Below are positions 18,805 to 30,500 of a DNA stretch of 64,000 nucleotides, piece after piece. The first letter of the stretch is position 1. Every line of letters begins with the position of its first letter. The position numbers and the translations under genes are program-made. Under the pieces are notes generated by a model, which ran no database searches, was not told the DNA's origin, and was given only the letters and a program-made list of their open reading frames with translations. Origin of the DNA: Chlamydomonas sphaeroides (lineage: Eukaryota > Chlorophyta > Chlorophyceae > Chlamydomonadales > Chlamydomonadaceae); assembly GCA_001662425.1 (NCBI GenBank), contig BDDC01000167.1, positions 1,032-65,031 on the forward strand, read 5' to 3'.

Positions 18805-21800
18805 TCACACGCTCGTCGCCGCGCCTATCCCCCGGTCAAATTTGCACACCACGTCGTACATCCTCCCGCCCAGGCACGCCGCCACCTCTGGGTGCTTGAT
18901 CATACCCAGCTACGGCAGGGACGCGGGGGCATGGGCAGAGGCAACGGTTCGTTCAGCCCACGAAAAAGGACAGGACAACACACACTCTCCGCCGCTAAGG
19001 CTGCACATACTGACAGCTGCAAGACCAACGGAGCATCGTCGCCAGCTACCCCAACTTCCCAGGCAAACACATCTGCCTTGCCCGGCACCCCGCCCTGCCG
19101 GCCCCAACATCACCCTGAGGCCCTAGGCTCCCCCAACGTAAGTAGCAGCCCGGTCCACCAGCTTGCCAGCCCGCCAGCTCGCCAGCCTCTGCAGGCCCGC
19201 CCTCACCTTGAGGCTGTCGCAGGAGAAGGCCGCGCGCAGGTTGGTCTCGATGGCCCGCCCCATGCCCTCCAGCACGATCAGGTCGCACGCAGCCACCTCC
19301 TCCACCGCCTCCTCCGACAGCTGTGGCGCAGGCGGACATCGGGGGCAGGGGCGGACCGCGCAGGGCGGCACGGTGCGTGAGCATACACTCGCTCCAACAT
19401 CACGTAACCAATACATCGGTACGCGGGCTGGACGGGCGGGCCACAAGTTCTCTCAAGGCGGCGCTGGGCTTCGCTACCCGCACGGGTGCATCCAAACGCA
19501 TCCCTACTTTCTTCCTACGCACGACCAGCGCGTCACCCACCCGGGGCGCGACGCGTACGGGGTGGTACTCTATTTCTGCCCGCTGCAAGTTCCGCGACCC
19601 TTGACGGCCTGACGAGGCAGGAGGCCCGTGCCCAGGCCCGCAAGAGCTCCACCGCCGCGACCCACCGACCCACGGCCGTAGCCAGCGCTGCGCCCGTAAC
19701 TTTCAGCTCGCATACAGGGCCACAGCTTACTCCTGTTCCGCCCGCCCACCTGCGTGAGGTCGATGACGGGCATGTCGCTGCCCGACTCCACCACCCGCAG
19801 CGCGCCGCTGGCAACCGCCTCACCCAGCGCCCCGTCCGCCGCCGCGGCGCGCTCCAGAAGCGGCCGCAGCTCGGCGGCGGTGATGTCGTTGATGGTGGGG
19901 CCGCGGTTGGCCATAAGCAGCACCTGGCCGGGTCAGGGGCCGGGGAGCATGCAGCGGGGGAGAGAGCTGATCTACTGCCGTACGCCTATTTTCGGGCCGT
20001 ACGCTCGGCCCAACGCGGACAACAGCCCGTCCCGGTAGCTAGGGTTGCGCTTCCGAGCAGTATTGCATGTAGACATACATCTATACCTATAGATGTGTAC
20101 ATGGAGTTCCATAGCAGCCCAACTCTACGGAAAGCGTAGCCCCTGCCCACGAGGTGATGTCGCCGGTTAAGTGGAGGAGACACCTGCCAAACACCCGTCA
20201 TGCACGCCGCCAGCCGGACGCAGTGCATCCATGTGGCACGGCCTCAGCCCCCAGTCTGCAGCCGCCTGAGGCCCCAACATCCCTCACACCCCGCCCCGCC
20301 CCGGCGCCCGCCCCAGCGTCCGCGGCCGCACCTGCGTCCCGGCGCCCAGCAGCACCGCCGCCAGCGGCAGCATGCCCAGCATCACGTCCGGCCCGGCGTT
20401 GTCGCAGAACAGCGCCGCGCGCCGCCAGCGCAGGCCGCCGCCAACCGCTGCCAGCAGGGCGTCCAGGTCGTCCACGGCCCAGGGCCGCGGCAGCAGCCGC
20501 TGCCGCGTGGCGCCGAAGCTGCCCGCGCCGGCGCCGGCAGCGTGCAGCTGCGCCGAGGCGGCAGCCCCCAGGTCAAAGATGTTCCCCGCAAAGACACCGC
20601 GAAGCGCGAGCTCCAGCCTGTGCAGGAATTGCGGATGGACAGGGTTGCGCTTCATGTGTACACCCTGGATGAGGAAAATTGATGCCACGAGGTTAGCGGA
20701 TGGCGCCCCTCGTAAGCCCACAGGCCGCAGCCTGTCTCACGCTGTTCCAGATCCGCCACCAAGCCCACAGGCTGCAGCCGCCAGCCCCGTCGGCCCGGCG
20801 CACCGCTGCTCCAGCCCCTCCACAGCGGCCAGCTCAGCCAGCACGCCGGGCAGCAGCGCCAGCGCGGCCTCGTTCTCGCGGCCCTTGACGGCCGCGAAGA
20901 TGTCCACGAAGCCGGCGGCGTGCAGGCAGTCCTCCCTGGAGGGCAACGGCGTGACAGCGGGGCGGAGAGGCCGGGTAACGCTGCGGTGCCTCAGCTGTCA
21001 CTGCGTACGACCGGAGCTCGTGCAGCACGTGCGCTGGGCTGCGGGTTGCGGCCCGTAAGTGAGCAGGGTGCGTTTGTGGAGGTGGCGGTGAGGCTGGGAT
21101 GGAGGTCCGTCCAGGAACGGCGCCGGGATCGCAGGGCCCGTACGACATACCCCGGGGTGAACGTGCCACGTCGGCATCGCTAGGGCCGCGCCCACACAGG
21201 GAATGCTGAAACAGGGAACCTACTTTTCAGCTGTGAGTCGATGTGCAATGCTTTGTAGGGGAGCACCCTACGGCATCATGGATGCCGCTGGCATACCTCA
21301 GCTGGCACAGCGTGTAGCAGTTGAGCGGCTGGCAGCGTGGGTGGCCCGGCGGCGCGCTGGTCGGGTCTGCAAGCAGCGCGTCCAGAGCGGCGCTGAAGGC
21401 CGCCTCAAACGACGCCACAGCGGCCTGAGGCCGCACGGGATGAGGGAGAGGGCGGCGGCGGGAGGGCTGGTAGGAGGGGTGGCGTGCAGACGGATTCAAG
21501 GGGCTGCCGGCAGTGTTGCAGCCCATAGCGCCCATCCCCAGGACGGCCCGATGGCGGCGCATCGCGACGTGTGCGCGAGCAGCGCCCCCCGCGCACCGGC
21601 CGCCGGTCTGCTTCGACCGAGGGATCCTCCAGCGCGTGCGCCTTGTAGGTTGGGAGCGACTTGCGGAAGACCTGCGTCGCCACGAGGGCAGTGGCCGCCG
21701 GGGGAGCTGGGTCAAGTGCAGTGCAGGCGGCGACATCCGCACAGCTGTCGGCGCCAACCGGCGGCGCTATGGCTCCCGATGGGCGGCCAAGAAGGATGGC

Positions 21801-22088
21801 GGCGGCCATTGCGCGGTGCTCCGTCGCTGTGCCCGCAATGCCCACATTGCCGAACCTCAATCCAGTCCCGGTATTTGGGCAGTCCCTCGCGCGTGGCTCT
21901 GTAGTGGTGTCGGGAAGGGGCGAGGCATGGGGAGTTGGATGGGGCCGGGCGGGGGGACGCTGCGATGCAGGGTTATGAAGCAAGGAGGCCAAAGCACACT
22001 ACCCGGTGGAGCCCACCCACGCCTACTGTGCTTCGTAGTCAAAGGTGCATGCCTGGTAGGGCGCCACGAGCTGGCGCAGCGCCGGCAT
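18805..22088 (-). CDS. DUF89 damage-control metabolite phosphatase (plant At2g17340 type)
   Basis: Nine exons, all in phase: 22088-22027, 21898-21856, 21671-21597, 21424-21297, 20935-20804, 20617-20332, 19923-19750, 19320-19207, 18909-18805, giving 372 residues, close to the plant orthologue length. The order of motifs matches the family: YQACTFDYEAQ, WIEVFRKSLPTYKAHA, REDCLHAAGFVDIFAAVKGR, RGVFAGNIFDLG, LLPRPWAVDDLDAL, then metal and active-site motifs LFCDNAGPDVMLGMLP (about 215-230), SGSDMPVIDLTQ, LIVLEGMGRAIETN (about 315) and GMIKHPEVA near the end. DUF89 proteins are metal-dependent phosphatases that hydrolyse damaged phosphometabolites; the plant subgroup related to the C-terminal domain of pantothenate kinase acts on oxidised 4'-phosphopantetheine derivatives. 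No transit peptide is evident, so a cytosolic place is likely. It is head-to-head with the receiver-domain gene at 22862. Confidence 0.93.
20077..20096. repeat. A+T-rich perfect palindrome in a DUF89 intron
   Basis: Nine-base arms, ACATCTATA and TATAGATGT, with a CC loop, in the intron between the sixth and seventh exons. It stands out against G+C-rich surroundings. Flanking CATGTA and TACATG extend a looser symmetry. It may be the remnant of a small inverted-repeat element. Confidence 0.6.
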
Positions 22089-22861
22089 TGTTGGATTGTT
22101 GCGAGGTATGCTAGTGCGATAGACAGCAGTAGTGATGTATTAAGTGAGTCAAACTGGTTTAGGTAGGATTTCCCTTTGAGTCAGTGGTCTGCGTTCCGCA
22201 TGGCGTGTACGGGCCTTGACACAGCCGACGACGCAAGGCCGCAGTGAACATACAGGACGAAGCCACTCGCAAATGGTTCATCCATAGCTTAGCAACAGAG
22301 TCTGCTACGAAGGAGACCACTGTTGGGGACGCTGGTCGTGAACATTGGAGCTTGCACCTGACAAAGCTGTAGAGTCTTACAAGGCGTAGATAGCGCATCA
22401 ATCGCGGGTATCCAGCACCTGCTCTCTTTGGTTGGCTCGGAGGACCTCACCTGGTCGCCTGCTTGAGCCTCGGCCGTCGGACTTGTCTTCACATCATACG
22501 CATACTGCCGGTGCGCCAGGGTTGGGGCAGCGCGTCGGCGCTTGGTGGCCTCGCCCCAGCCGCGACACTCGGTTGGCGCACAGTTTGCGTCCGCAGCCGA
22601 GCCGTGGCGTGCTCGGGCGGGATAATTAAGTAGCTTGGCGCTGGGTTGCCGCGGAGCGCCGCGCCCGCGGCTGCCCCTGGGAAATGCTTCGGTCGCTGCA
22701 TAAAGCGCACTCACGGCGTCTTGAATCGTTGTGCTATGCATACGCAAGCACATTCTATATCACCGCGCGTGGCGTTTCGCTGGCTCTACGACCGTTTTTG
22801 GCAGCCATAATCCTCTACAAGACGATTTTCTTCTTTCCACAGGCCTTCGCTCGGCGCGACC
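22089..22861. promoter_or_regulatory. Divergent promoter region, DUF89 phosphatase and receiver-domain protein
   Basis: 773 bases separate two ATGs facing away from each other. The last 150 bases before the plus-strand start are noticeably A+T-richer, as expected for a 5'UTR and core promoter. No named element was identified. Whether the two genes share regulation cannot be judged from sequence. Confidence 0.4.
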
Positions 22862-24642
22862 ATGGCGCTGGACCTTGCTAGCCTGGCGCAGCTGCCAGCG
22901 CTGGCGCACCGGCCAAATTTCCCAAAGGACCTGCACGTCCTTCTTGTGGACATGGACTTCAAGGCGCGGCAGGAGGCGGAAGCCCAGCTGCGCGAGAACA
23001 ACTACTCGGTGACGCCCTGCAGCAGCAGCTTCGAGGCCGCGGCATTCCTTGCGGAGAACAGCTGCGACGTGGTGCTTGCGGACACACGGATTCTCCAGCA
23101 GAAGTCCGCCGAGCAGTCGACAGTAATGCAGGCTTGCAAAGGCATACCGTTGGTGCTCATGTCGGACAGCGACTCACCCAGCGAGGTGCTCAAAGCACTG
23201 AAAATGGGCGCTTGCGACTACATGTCCAAACCGCTGTCGCCCCTGAAGCTGCGCAACATCTGGCAGCACCTAGGTGAGCGCCGTGCTGTGCAGGCTATCG
23301 GCAGAACCAGTGTATCGTGTCTACGAGGTCGCGACGGTTGGCAGAGGAATGTTCTGCTTGACGCAGACGAGTTGACGCTCGCACGCGAAGTGCAAGCCCA
23401 TCCTATCTCCTATCAGTATCAGCTGGCAGAATGCTTACCGTTTCCCGTTGGGCATGCCCTTACGTTCCCGCAGTGCGGCGCCTGCTGGCGCCCAGCACCC
23501 CGGCAGCTGCCCAGAAGAAACCCGCGGCCGCGTCGGGCACGCCGTCGCCAGAGCACTCGGGCTCACACGGCCCCGGCACGGGCAGCCAGGCGCACGGCTC
23601 TGGCGGCGAGTCTGGCAGCAACGCTAGCACCAGCGATGCTGCCGCCATCAAGGTGGAGTGCGACGCCGACATGGAGGCGTCGTCGCTGCAGGACATGCAC
23701 GCGCTCACCGTCGGCATGGCGGCCTCCCAGGCCGCCGCCGCCGCCGCCGCCGACGGCTTCGACGCCATGCAGCTCGACGGCGGCTCGCTGAAGGCCCGCC
23801 CCCTGTCGCACAAGTACAAAGCAAGCCGCCTCTCCACGCCGGGCACAGCTGGCACCTCGCTCCCCGCCCCCGCTGCACCCGCGGCGGACGGCGCCGCCGC
23901 AGCCGCCACCGCAGCCGGCACCGGCGGCGGCTCTGGCAGCAGCCCCGGTCCCAGGCCCGCAGTTGGCCTGCCCGCCGGCCAGATGCCGGCCCTGCCCGCC
24001 GGCGTGCCGGGTATCGAGTGGGGCCTGCCCACCAACCCCATCCAATTTAGCCCAAAGGCGCCCATGGGCGCCCAGTTCATGGGCCCCATGGGCGGGATGG
24101 GCGGCATGGGCTGGCCCGGACCCATGGGTCACATGATGCCGTCGCCCATGTTCGGCATGATGATGGGCTCGTCGATGAGCTCCCCCATGCCCTCGGCCTG
24201 CGGCGGCGCCGGAGGCCTGCCCATGAGCGCCAGCTGCATGGCCCTGTCGAGCGGCGCCACCGGCGCCTGCGGCAGCGGTGCCGGCGGCGCGGGCTCCCTG
24301 GCGGGGCTCGGCGGCAGCATGCCGCACCTCGCCATGAAGCGTTCGGACTCGGCGCCGCTGCCGGCGCTGTCGTGCATTTCGGCCGGCTCCAACGCAACAC
24401 ATCTGGCCGACGCCCTCATGCTGCCGCCGCCGCCGCCGTCGGCCATGGGCGCTCCGTCGCGGCTGGGCATGTCGTCAGGCGCGGCCGGGGGCGCGGCCAT
24501 GGGCATGACCCGGTCGGACCTTTTCGGTGGCCTGGATTTCGGCAAGGCCTCGCAGCCGCCGATTGGGCTGCACCTGAAGAAGAGCCCCAGCCTCGTGGAC
24601 ATCATCTCACAGACCCTAGGCGACGACTTTGGCTCGTTTTGA
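22862..24642 (+). CDS. Receiver-domain protein, pseudo-response-regulator-like, with Met/Gly-rich tail
   Basis: Two exons, 22862-23273 and 23474-24642, joined in phase 1 (CTA-G/TG), giving 526 residues. Residues 24-137 are a CheY-like receiver: acidic pair at D30/D32 (LLVDMD), phospho-acceptor D74 (VVLADTR), S101 (VLMSDSD) and invariant K123 (YMSKPLSP), ending IWQHLVRRLL as in plant clock PRRs and type-B regulators. All key residues are present, so phosphorylation is possible in principle. Residues 150-370 are disordered, with poly-Ala and a Met/Gly/Pro-rich segment. The end carries GLHLKKSPSLVDIISQTL, a short amphipathic motif reminiscent of conserved plant nuclear-protein tails. No CCT or GARP DNA-binding domain is seen, so it is not a canonical PRR or type-B regulator; a signalling or clock-related role is inferred only from the receiver. 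A long 3'UTR follows. Confidence 0.85.
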
Positions 24643-27040
24643 GTCAGACGTTGGTTGGGTTGCTTGGTTCGGGTTGCTTTTTGACGAAGAAGATAGCGGA
24701 GCCGGCCGCCGCGGCCGGAAGGCCCGCGGTCTGGTCTGGCGCGCGCCTGCGGCATCCGCGGGCCTCTGCGCCTGTAGTCGGCACTGTCCGAGTTGGCGGC
24801 ACTTACAAGTGCACAGCAATGCTCGTGTCTGTGTTGGTGGGTGTTGGTGTGTTGGCCGCTTGGTGCGGCAGCCTGACCTCGACGCGTCCGGCGCTAACTT
24901 GTGTTTTGGCCGCACCTTTGGCGGCACGGTTTGGGGCCCATGTTTGGGCTAGCGGGTGGGTGGTTCCACTAGCCGGCGCTGCGCCGCTCGCGAGGCCTCC
25001 ATCTCGGGCCTGCGGCAGTGTCAGCGACCCGCCGTCCCGCGCTATCGCGGTGGCCCTGTACAGCTTGCCTGTTAGGCGTTTGAGCAGCGAGAGCGCGCCT
25101 CCGCGAGCCTCGAGCCGCGTTTGTGCTGACTCGTCGTATGACGCATGTCCCTGGCTGACTAGGGGCCCTTACGGCCGTACTGTGCGGAGCGCGGCGGGGC
25201 TGCACTAGCCGACCCTAACCCTGAGAAGACATCCCGGCGGTTCACGATGTATGGAGAAGAAAGGGTGTGAGTATCGCCCGACTGGCGAAGCCCTTGACAA
25301 GTCGTTTTGCTGGCGCGACCTGTCGCGCGAGCCTGCAATGCTGTTGCGCGTGATGCGCAGGCAGGCCCTCCCGCGATGTCCGTCCCGTGGGTGTGGCGCC
25401 TGCCTTTTGGGGGGCCCTTAAAAGGCCTGCCGCGCGGGCGCGGCCGGTAGTGCGCCGCGCCGGCGCAGGCAGCTTAGGGGCGGGGCTAGGGCTGGCGGGC
25501 TTGTGGGCTGGTGCGGCGAGCTTTTACATGGCGCAGGTTGTGCCGATCGCTGTGGTTGCGACGGCCGGCAAGGATGTCGAGTTGTGTTGGCGAGGAGAGG
25601 CAGGGGCCATGGAGGGCCGGGCAACGGGCGCGGGCCGCATGGTCACGAGGTCTAACACGGCGGGCTCGCGGGGCGCAGCGCTGGCTGCGGGGGGTTGGGT
25701 TTCGGCCCGGAGCCTCCGACGCCGCCCGCTCCGCGCGCGTTGTCTGTGCGTGTTTGGCCCGCGCTTGTGGGATTCTTATGTTGGTTTATCCGGGGATGCT
25801 GGGGCTCGGGCTGGGTCTGTGCGCTGCGCTGCGTGCCTGAGGGTGCCGCGGATCCTGTCGGGACAACAAATGCTTGCTGCATCGGCCAGGCCGTGTGTGC
25901 GGCCTGCCGCTGGGTGCTTTCGCGGGGCACACTGGGGTCTTGGTGTTTTGGTCGCTGCGGGCGCGTGGCCACAGCAGACCGTTCTGTTTCTTGCTATTTG
26001 ATGGAGAGGGGGCTTATTTCGCTCTACATAAACGCGCGCGGGTGCGGCTGCTCGCGCCCGCGAGCGGCGCCCTGCGCTGCTGCGACGAGCTGACATATGA
26101 GCATGATGCCGAGCCCGGCCGCTGCGGCCGGGGGCTGGTCGTCTGCTGCATGTGTGTCTTTGCTGTGTTATCTACCCGAGTCAAGGGACCGGGGCATAAG
26201 GCGAGGGCTGGGCCCTGTGCGCCGACTGGGCAGGAGCGACCGGGCTGCGGGCCTTGGGACGCACGTTCTGAGAGCGCGGAGGCAGTGTGTGCGGAGAGGG
26301 CGGCGAGGCGAGGTGTGGAGCGAGAGGCGAGGCGCAGCGGAAGGGCATCTCGTGTGTGTGTGGCGGCGGGCGGTGGAGAGAGGCGGGCGCGTTGCATGCG
26401 CGACGCTCGAGAAGGACTGACGTGGCATCGGGGCGTGCTTGCGGTGAGGTGCAGACATGAGTGCTTGTGTTTTGGGGTGTGCCGCGTCGTGGCTGGGTGT
26501 CGCGTCAGGCTGTGCGTGATGCGCCGCCTGCTGTGTTTTGATTGCGCCTCGCGCGGTTGCACCCTTGTGTGTGTGGCGCGGTTGGTTTGCGGGATTGCGT
26601 CGAGTTGCACCAGCTTGAGAATGATTGACGAGGCAACGCGCCCTGCACCGCAGGACAGACTTTTGTCGTGGGTCTGTGAGCATTCGCGAGGGTTTTGGCT
26701 CTCTTAGTAGCGCCGGCATATCCGGTCGTGCTATCGCTATCTCATATTGGCTCCTGTGACGGGAAGCGGTTTTGTCGTCTCCCGCTGGCTGTTCATAAGG
26801 CCAGCGGCCGCGCGCTCCCCGTCGTTGTTTTTGTGGTCTGTCTTTTGGTCCGTAAGAATTGGCGCAGAGAGAGGCTGGCGTACGTTTGCGACGATCCGCC
26901 AGACTCTGCGCCGGTGGTGGTTGGGCCCGTGTCAGGTGTATCTGCTAAGGAGCTTATTACAATAACCGAGCCCGGCACGCACCTAAAGTCGGCTAGCTCC
27001 TATGTGCACGTCGTAACATGTTTGTAACCCCATGCGGAGG
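24643..27040 (+). other. Long probable 3'UTR of the receiver-domain gene
   Basis: About 2.4 kb with strong T/G bias on the plus strand (repeated TGTGTTTTGG-like stretches), no domain similarity and no splice-consistent exon. Several frames are open only because stops are rare. The first plus-strand TGTAA I find after the stop codon is at 27023-27027, which would give a 3'UTR of about 2.4 kb, long but known among volvocine regulators. A separate non-coding transcript is the alternative. Confidence 0.5.
27023..27027 (+). terminator. Candidate poly(A) signal TGTAA of the receiver-domain gene
   Basis: TGTAA followed by CCCC, in the context typical of chlorophycean 3' ends. It marks the end of the T/G-biased region after the receiver-domain gene. 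Confidence 0.5.
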
Positions 27041-27916
27041 CGGACGTGTCCCGCTGGGTGAGGTGCTCCTGGCTGCGTGTCGCCAGCCTGGGGCCTCTTG
27101 GGGTGCCTGTGGGGCTAGCGGGGTTCGGGAGGAAAGTGCATACAGCCAGGGAGGGTGCGAGTGTCGGTAGGTGAGGTCGCGTGTGGTGCTGCCCCACCGG
27201 CAGCCTCCGCGATGGCGAAGAGCTGGACGCTCCTGCTGCCGCAGCTTCCACATCAGCGGAGGCCCGAGAGCACCGCCTGTGTACGTCAGTGCGAGGTGGC
27301 CATCTACGCAGCGGTCCTACCGGGGACATCCAGTGCCCGCGTACCGAAGGGGGCTGAGCGAAGTCCTCCTCGGGTACAAGGGGCCCTTCTTCCAAACCTT
27401 CGGGGTAGAGGGAAGGGAAAAGGCTCGTTGTCATGGCACGGTGTGCGGCGTTGCATGTCTGCCCTGTCGTAAGTCCTATCCCCCGGCACGTGCCAGGTTC
27501 TCCCGCATCCCACGTCTCTACCGTGCAATGCCACAGCCGAACGAGATTGTGGCACGATTTGCCCATGGCAGGCTGCCGGTTCTTATATCTGCCAGGAGTC
27601 AAAGCGTAGCACCTGCCCCACTGCTTCAACACAGCCCTTATCACTGTCTGCCTCGCAACCCGCTGCCCTTTCCCTGCCTTTTTTCCCCCACAGGGCATCC
27701 GTGCCTCGCCGTGCAGCGTACGGCTTGCCCAGTCGTTAACTCGCTACTCCCCTGCCTCCCTGCGCCAGAAAGCGTACGACATACCCACTGTGACACATTC
27801 CGGCAAGTGGCGGGGAGCCTATCTTCGACCGCACCACCACGGGTACTTGCCATGCCGGCAGCGCCGGCGACGGGCTCGCGGCCTCTCGCAGCGCGAGGTC
27901 AAGCCATGGCCAGTAC
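27041..27916. other. Upstream region of the O-methyltransferase gene
   Basis: No domain-bearing frame found. It should contain the promoter and 5'UTR of the methyltransferase and possibly a first coding exon with a transit peptide; an alternative ATG with a basic Ala-rich frame lies near 27852. None could be tied to the downstream exons with certainty. Confidence 0.35.
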
Positions 27917-30454
27917 ATGCAGATTGCAATGCCGTTGCAGCTGGGCGACCGCGTTCGTCGCTCGCAGCCGAGCGCCATGCGTCGCCACAAGCCGTCAACC
28001 TCGGCACCTGCAGCCGCGCGCCACGCCAAGGCAAGCGCACCCGCTTTCACAATTCTGGCCTACTTATGCAGCTGTAACGCGAAGGTCGCACCCCCGTGTC
28101 GGGTCCATTACCCGTTCGCTCCTGCCACCCCCGACGCCCGACTGTCTCGCCTCAGCCCCGCCAGCAGCCCTGTGCCCGGCGAGGTGATCAACAAGGTCCC
28201 TGTGGGTCTGGGCATGTCGCCGGATCTGTATGGTTACCTGCTGCGCAACACGCGCGAGCACGAGGTAGGCCCTGCCGCCGCTCATCTCGCCGTCGCCCAA
28301 TTCCAGCATGCCGCCGCGGCCATGGTCCACCGGCAGGCTGTCATTGCTCCTCCGTGCTCACTCATCGCAGTATAACCCGGTGCCACGCCCCTGCCCTGCA
28401 CTGCCCAGGTGCTGCGGCGGTTGCGTGAGGAGACGGCCGCGGTCAACGGAGCGCACATGCAAATCACGCCCGAGCAGGTCGGGCCTGCAACCGGGGGCTA
28501 GCCAAACCTATCCCAGCTGCGCATGGGTGCATGGCTCGCCCCCCAAAGGTTCCACCCAGAACAGACCACACGGTCGGTCATAACGCGGTCATAGCTGGGA
28601 CTGTTTGAAGGGTCTCAACAATGCCGTGCCGCGGGCTGCGACCCGCCCTTCATGTTCACATGATTATCGCCTGTCTTCACCCAACGGTCAAATGACCTGC
28701 CGCACGACCCGTGTGCCAGCTCGTCCTGCCTGTCCAGCCCCATCCTGCCTGCCTCGCTCGCCGCCCGCTCGCCCCCACGCAACCCAACTCTGTGCCTACG
28801 CCTACGCCTGAGCCTGCGCCCGGCCCGACTCCCCTGCCGCACCTCAGGGCGCACTTCTGGGGCTGCTGGTGGAGCTGATGGGCGCGGTGCGGGTTGTGGA
28901 GGTGGGCACCTTCACAGGCTACTCCTCCACCGCCATGGCCATGGTGGGTGCTCGACGGCAGCTCATCGCCGGCCTACGTGTGCGCGCAGCCAGTCCTGGG
29001 CGGTCCTGGGACGTGGAAGGCAGCAGCCGGTGTGCATGCAGCGGGGTGCGGGGACGGTCGGGTTGGCGGACGGACAGGCGGACGGGTGGGGGGCCGACAG
29101 CGCCGGGCCCTCCGGGCAGGCGGCGGCATTGGTGCCGCTCTTTGCCGCAGGCGCTGCCCCTGGACGGCCGCCTGGTAGCTTAGGAGCGGGCTAGCATGAA
29201 ATGCAACCGTTGAATATAACATGCCTCAGTATCATGGCATATGATCTGAACAGCAATGCCTTGTGCCGCAGGCGCTGCCCCCGGATGGCCGCCTGGTGGC
29301 TCTGGAGCGGGACGAGCGGCCGCTGGCGCTGGCCCGCAAGGCCTGGGCCGAGGCAGGCGTGGCGGAGCGCGTGGAGGCGCTGGTGGGGCCCGCGGCGGCG
29401 TCGCTGGAGGCGCTGCTCGCTCGCGACGGGCCCGGATCGTACGACATGGCCTTCGTGGGTGAGCCTCCTGGGGTTACGGATGTACGGGCTCAAAGCGAGT
29501 GCCTCTGGCGGCAGCTGTCGCTAGGGGCCGAGCCGAGCGGGCGGGGTGGCGCGGCGCTACGCATCCAGCGTGGGGGCGGAGGACGGCGATGCGCCGGTCG
29601 CCGGCGGGATCCTTCACGGCGCTATCGCGCCTTGTCCGGCCCTGAAGTGAGCCCGGGCGTGATGTGTGCACGTCGTACTGCTGCACGGCTCCATGACGCA
29701 CGTGCAGACGCCGACAAGCGCTCGTACGACAAGTACTACGAGCACCTGCTGGTGCTGGTGCGGCGGGGCGGGCTCATCGCGATCGACAACACGCTCTTCT
29801 ACGGCCGCGTTGTGGCGCCCGAGGTGAGCTGCCGCTGGCTGCCGCCGTGTGGCGTGCGGCGTGCGTGGGCGTGGATGCGCGTTAGGCGCCTGGCGTAAGC
29901 GGCCGTTAGGGGCTGGCGGGGCCGGTGGGCGGCCAGCCTGTGGTGCCCGGGGTTACGCCCTGTGATGTCGGTGAGTGCTCGGTGTGGAGGGCATGGGTTG
30001 ACTGAGGCCTTGGCCGCCTACTCCACCGGCTGCCTTGCCTCTGGGGTATTGCCCGTACGCTCTCTGTTTCGTGCTGCATGGGCGCGGCTCCGGTACTGCG
30101 CCCGGTGTTGGGGGAGGGCGCCTGGCAGGAGGTGCCCGGCTCAAGGCGGCGTTCGCGTGCGGCCGTACGGCTGCCGCAGCGCCTCCATCAGTACGGCGCA
30201 CGTGCATCACCACCAGCACCGCACCCACGCAACCATGGCGGCGAAGCCGGCCGCCCGCGCTCCGTAGCCTTGCCGCTCTGCCGTACTGGTGCCCAACCAC
30301 TCACCTGTCCTGATTGCCCACCTGGGCCTCGCAGGCCAGCGACAAGGCGGCGGTGGCTCTGGCGGCGCTCAACGCCAAGCTGCTGGCCGACCCGCGGGTC
30401 AGCGTGGTCATGGTGCCCATAGGCGACGGCATGACGCTGTGTCGGGTGCGGTGA
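27917..30454 (+). CDS. CCoAOMT-type class I O-methyltransferase
   Basis: Exons 27917-28264, 28409-28477, 28848-28943, 29272-29458, 29708-29823 and 30335-30454 join in phase, giving about 311 residues; the start of exon 1 is the uncertain part. Family motifs appear in order: LGMSPDLYGYLLRNTREHE, the SAM-binding motif VVEVGTFTGYSSTAMAM, LPPDGRLVALERDE, DMAFVDADKRSYDKYYEHL (metal-binding Asp) and GGLIAIDNTLFYGRV (second metal site), ending IGDGMTLCRVR. Members use a divalent cation and S-adenosylmethionine to methylate catechol-type hydroxyls; in plants the prototype acts on caffeoyl-CoA. Algae lack lignin, so the substrate is unknown. The first about 100 residues are basic and may include an organelle transit peptide. 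Intron 2 contains the MITE-like repeat, and intron 3 holds a dead copy of the start of exon 4. Confidence 0.88.
28511..28600 (+). repeat. Small interspersed repeat, copy 2 (MITE-like), in an O-methyltransferase intron
   Basis: 90 bp bounded by 8-bp inverted repeats, TCCCAGCT at the left and AGCTGGGA at the right, matching the element at 911-1001 in the same orientation. It lies inside intron 2 of the methyltransferase. No clear target-site duplication longer than two or three bases is visible, and there is no coding capacity. Confidence 0.65.
29151..29183 (+). pseudogene. Dead partial duplicate of methyltransferase exon 4
   Basis: The segment GCCGCAG then GCGCTGCCCCTGGACGGCCG repeats the acceptor and first codons of the real exon 4 at 29272 (ALPPDGRLVALERDE). 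Here it reads ALPLDGRLVA and then TAG at 29181-29183. It keeps a good acceptor. Use of this site would end the protein before motif II, so it must be skipped or would give a non-productive isoform. Confidence 0.7.
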
Positions 30455-30500
30455 GGGCGCGAGGGGACAAGTGCGGCGATGGATGGTGGGGGGGGGCGTG

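Noticed and set aside
25387..26707. Several long frames on the plus strand after the receiver-domain gene
   Set aside because: No family similarity, overlapping in different frames, strong T/G bias; better explained as 3'UTR.
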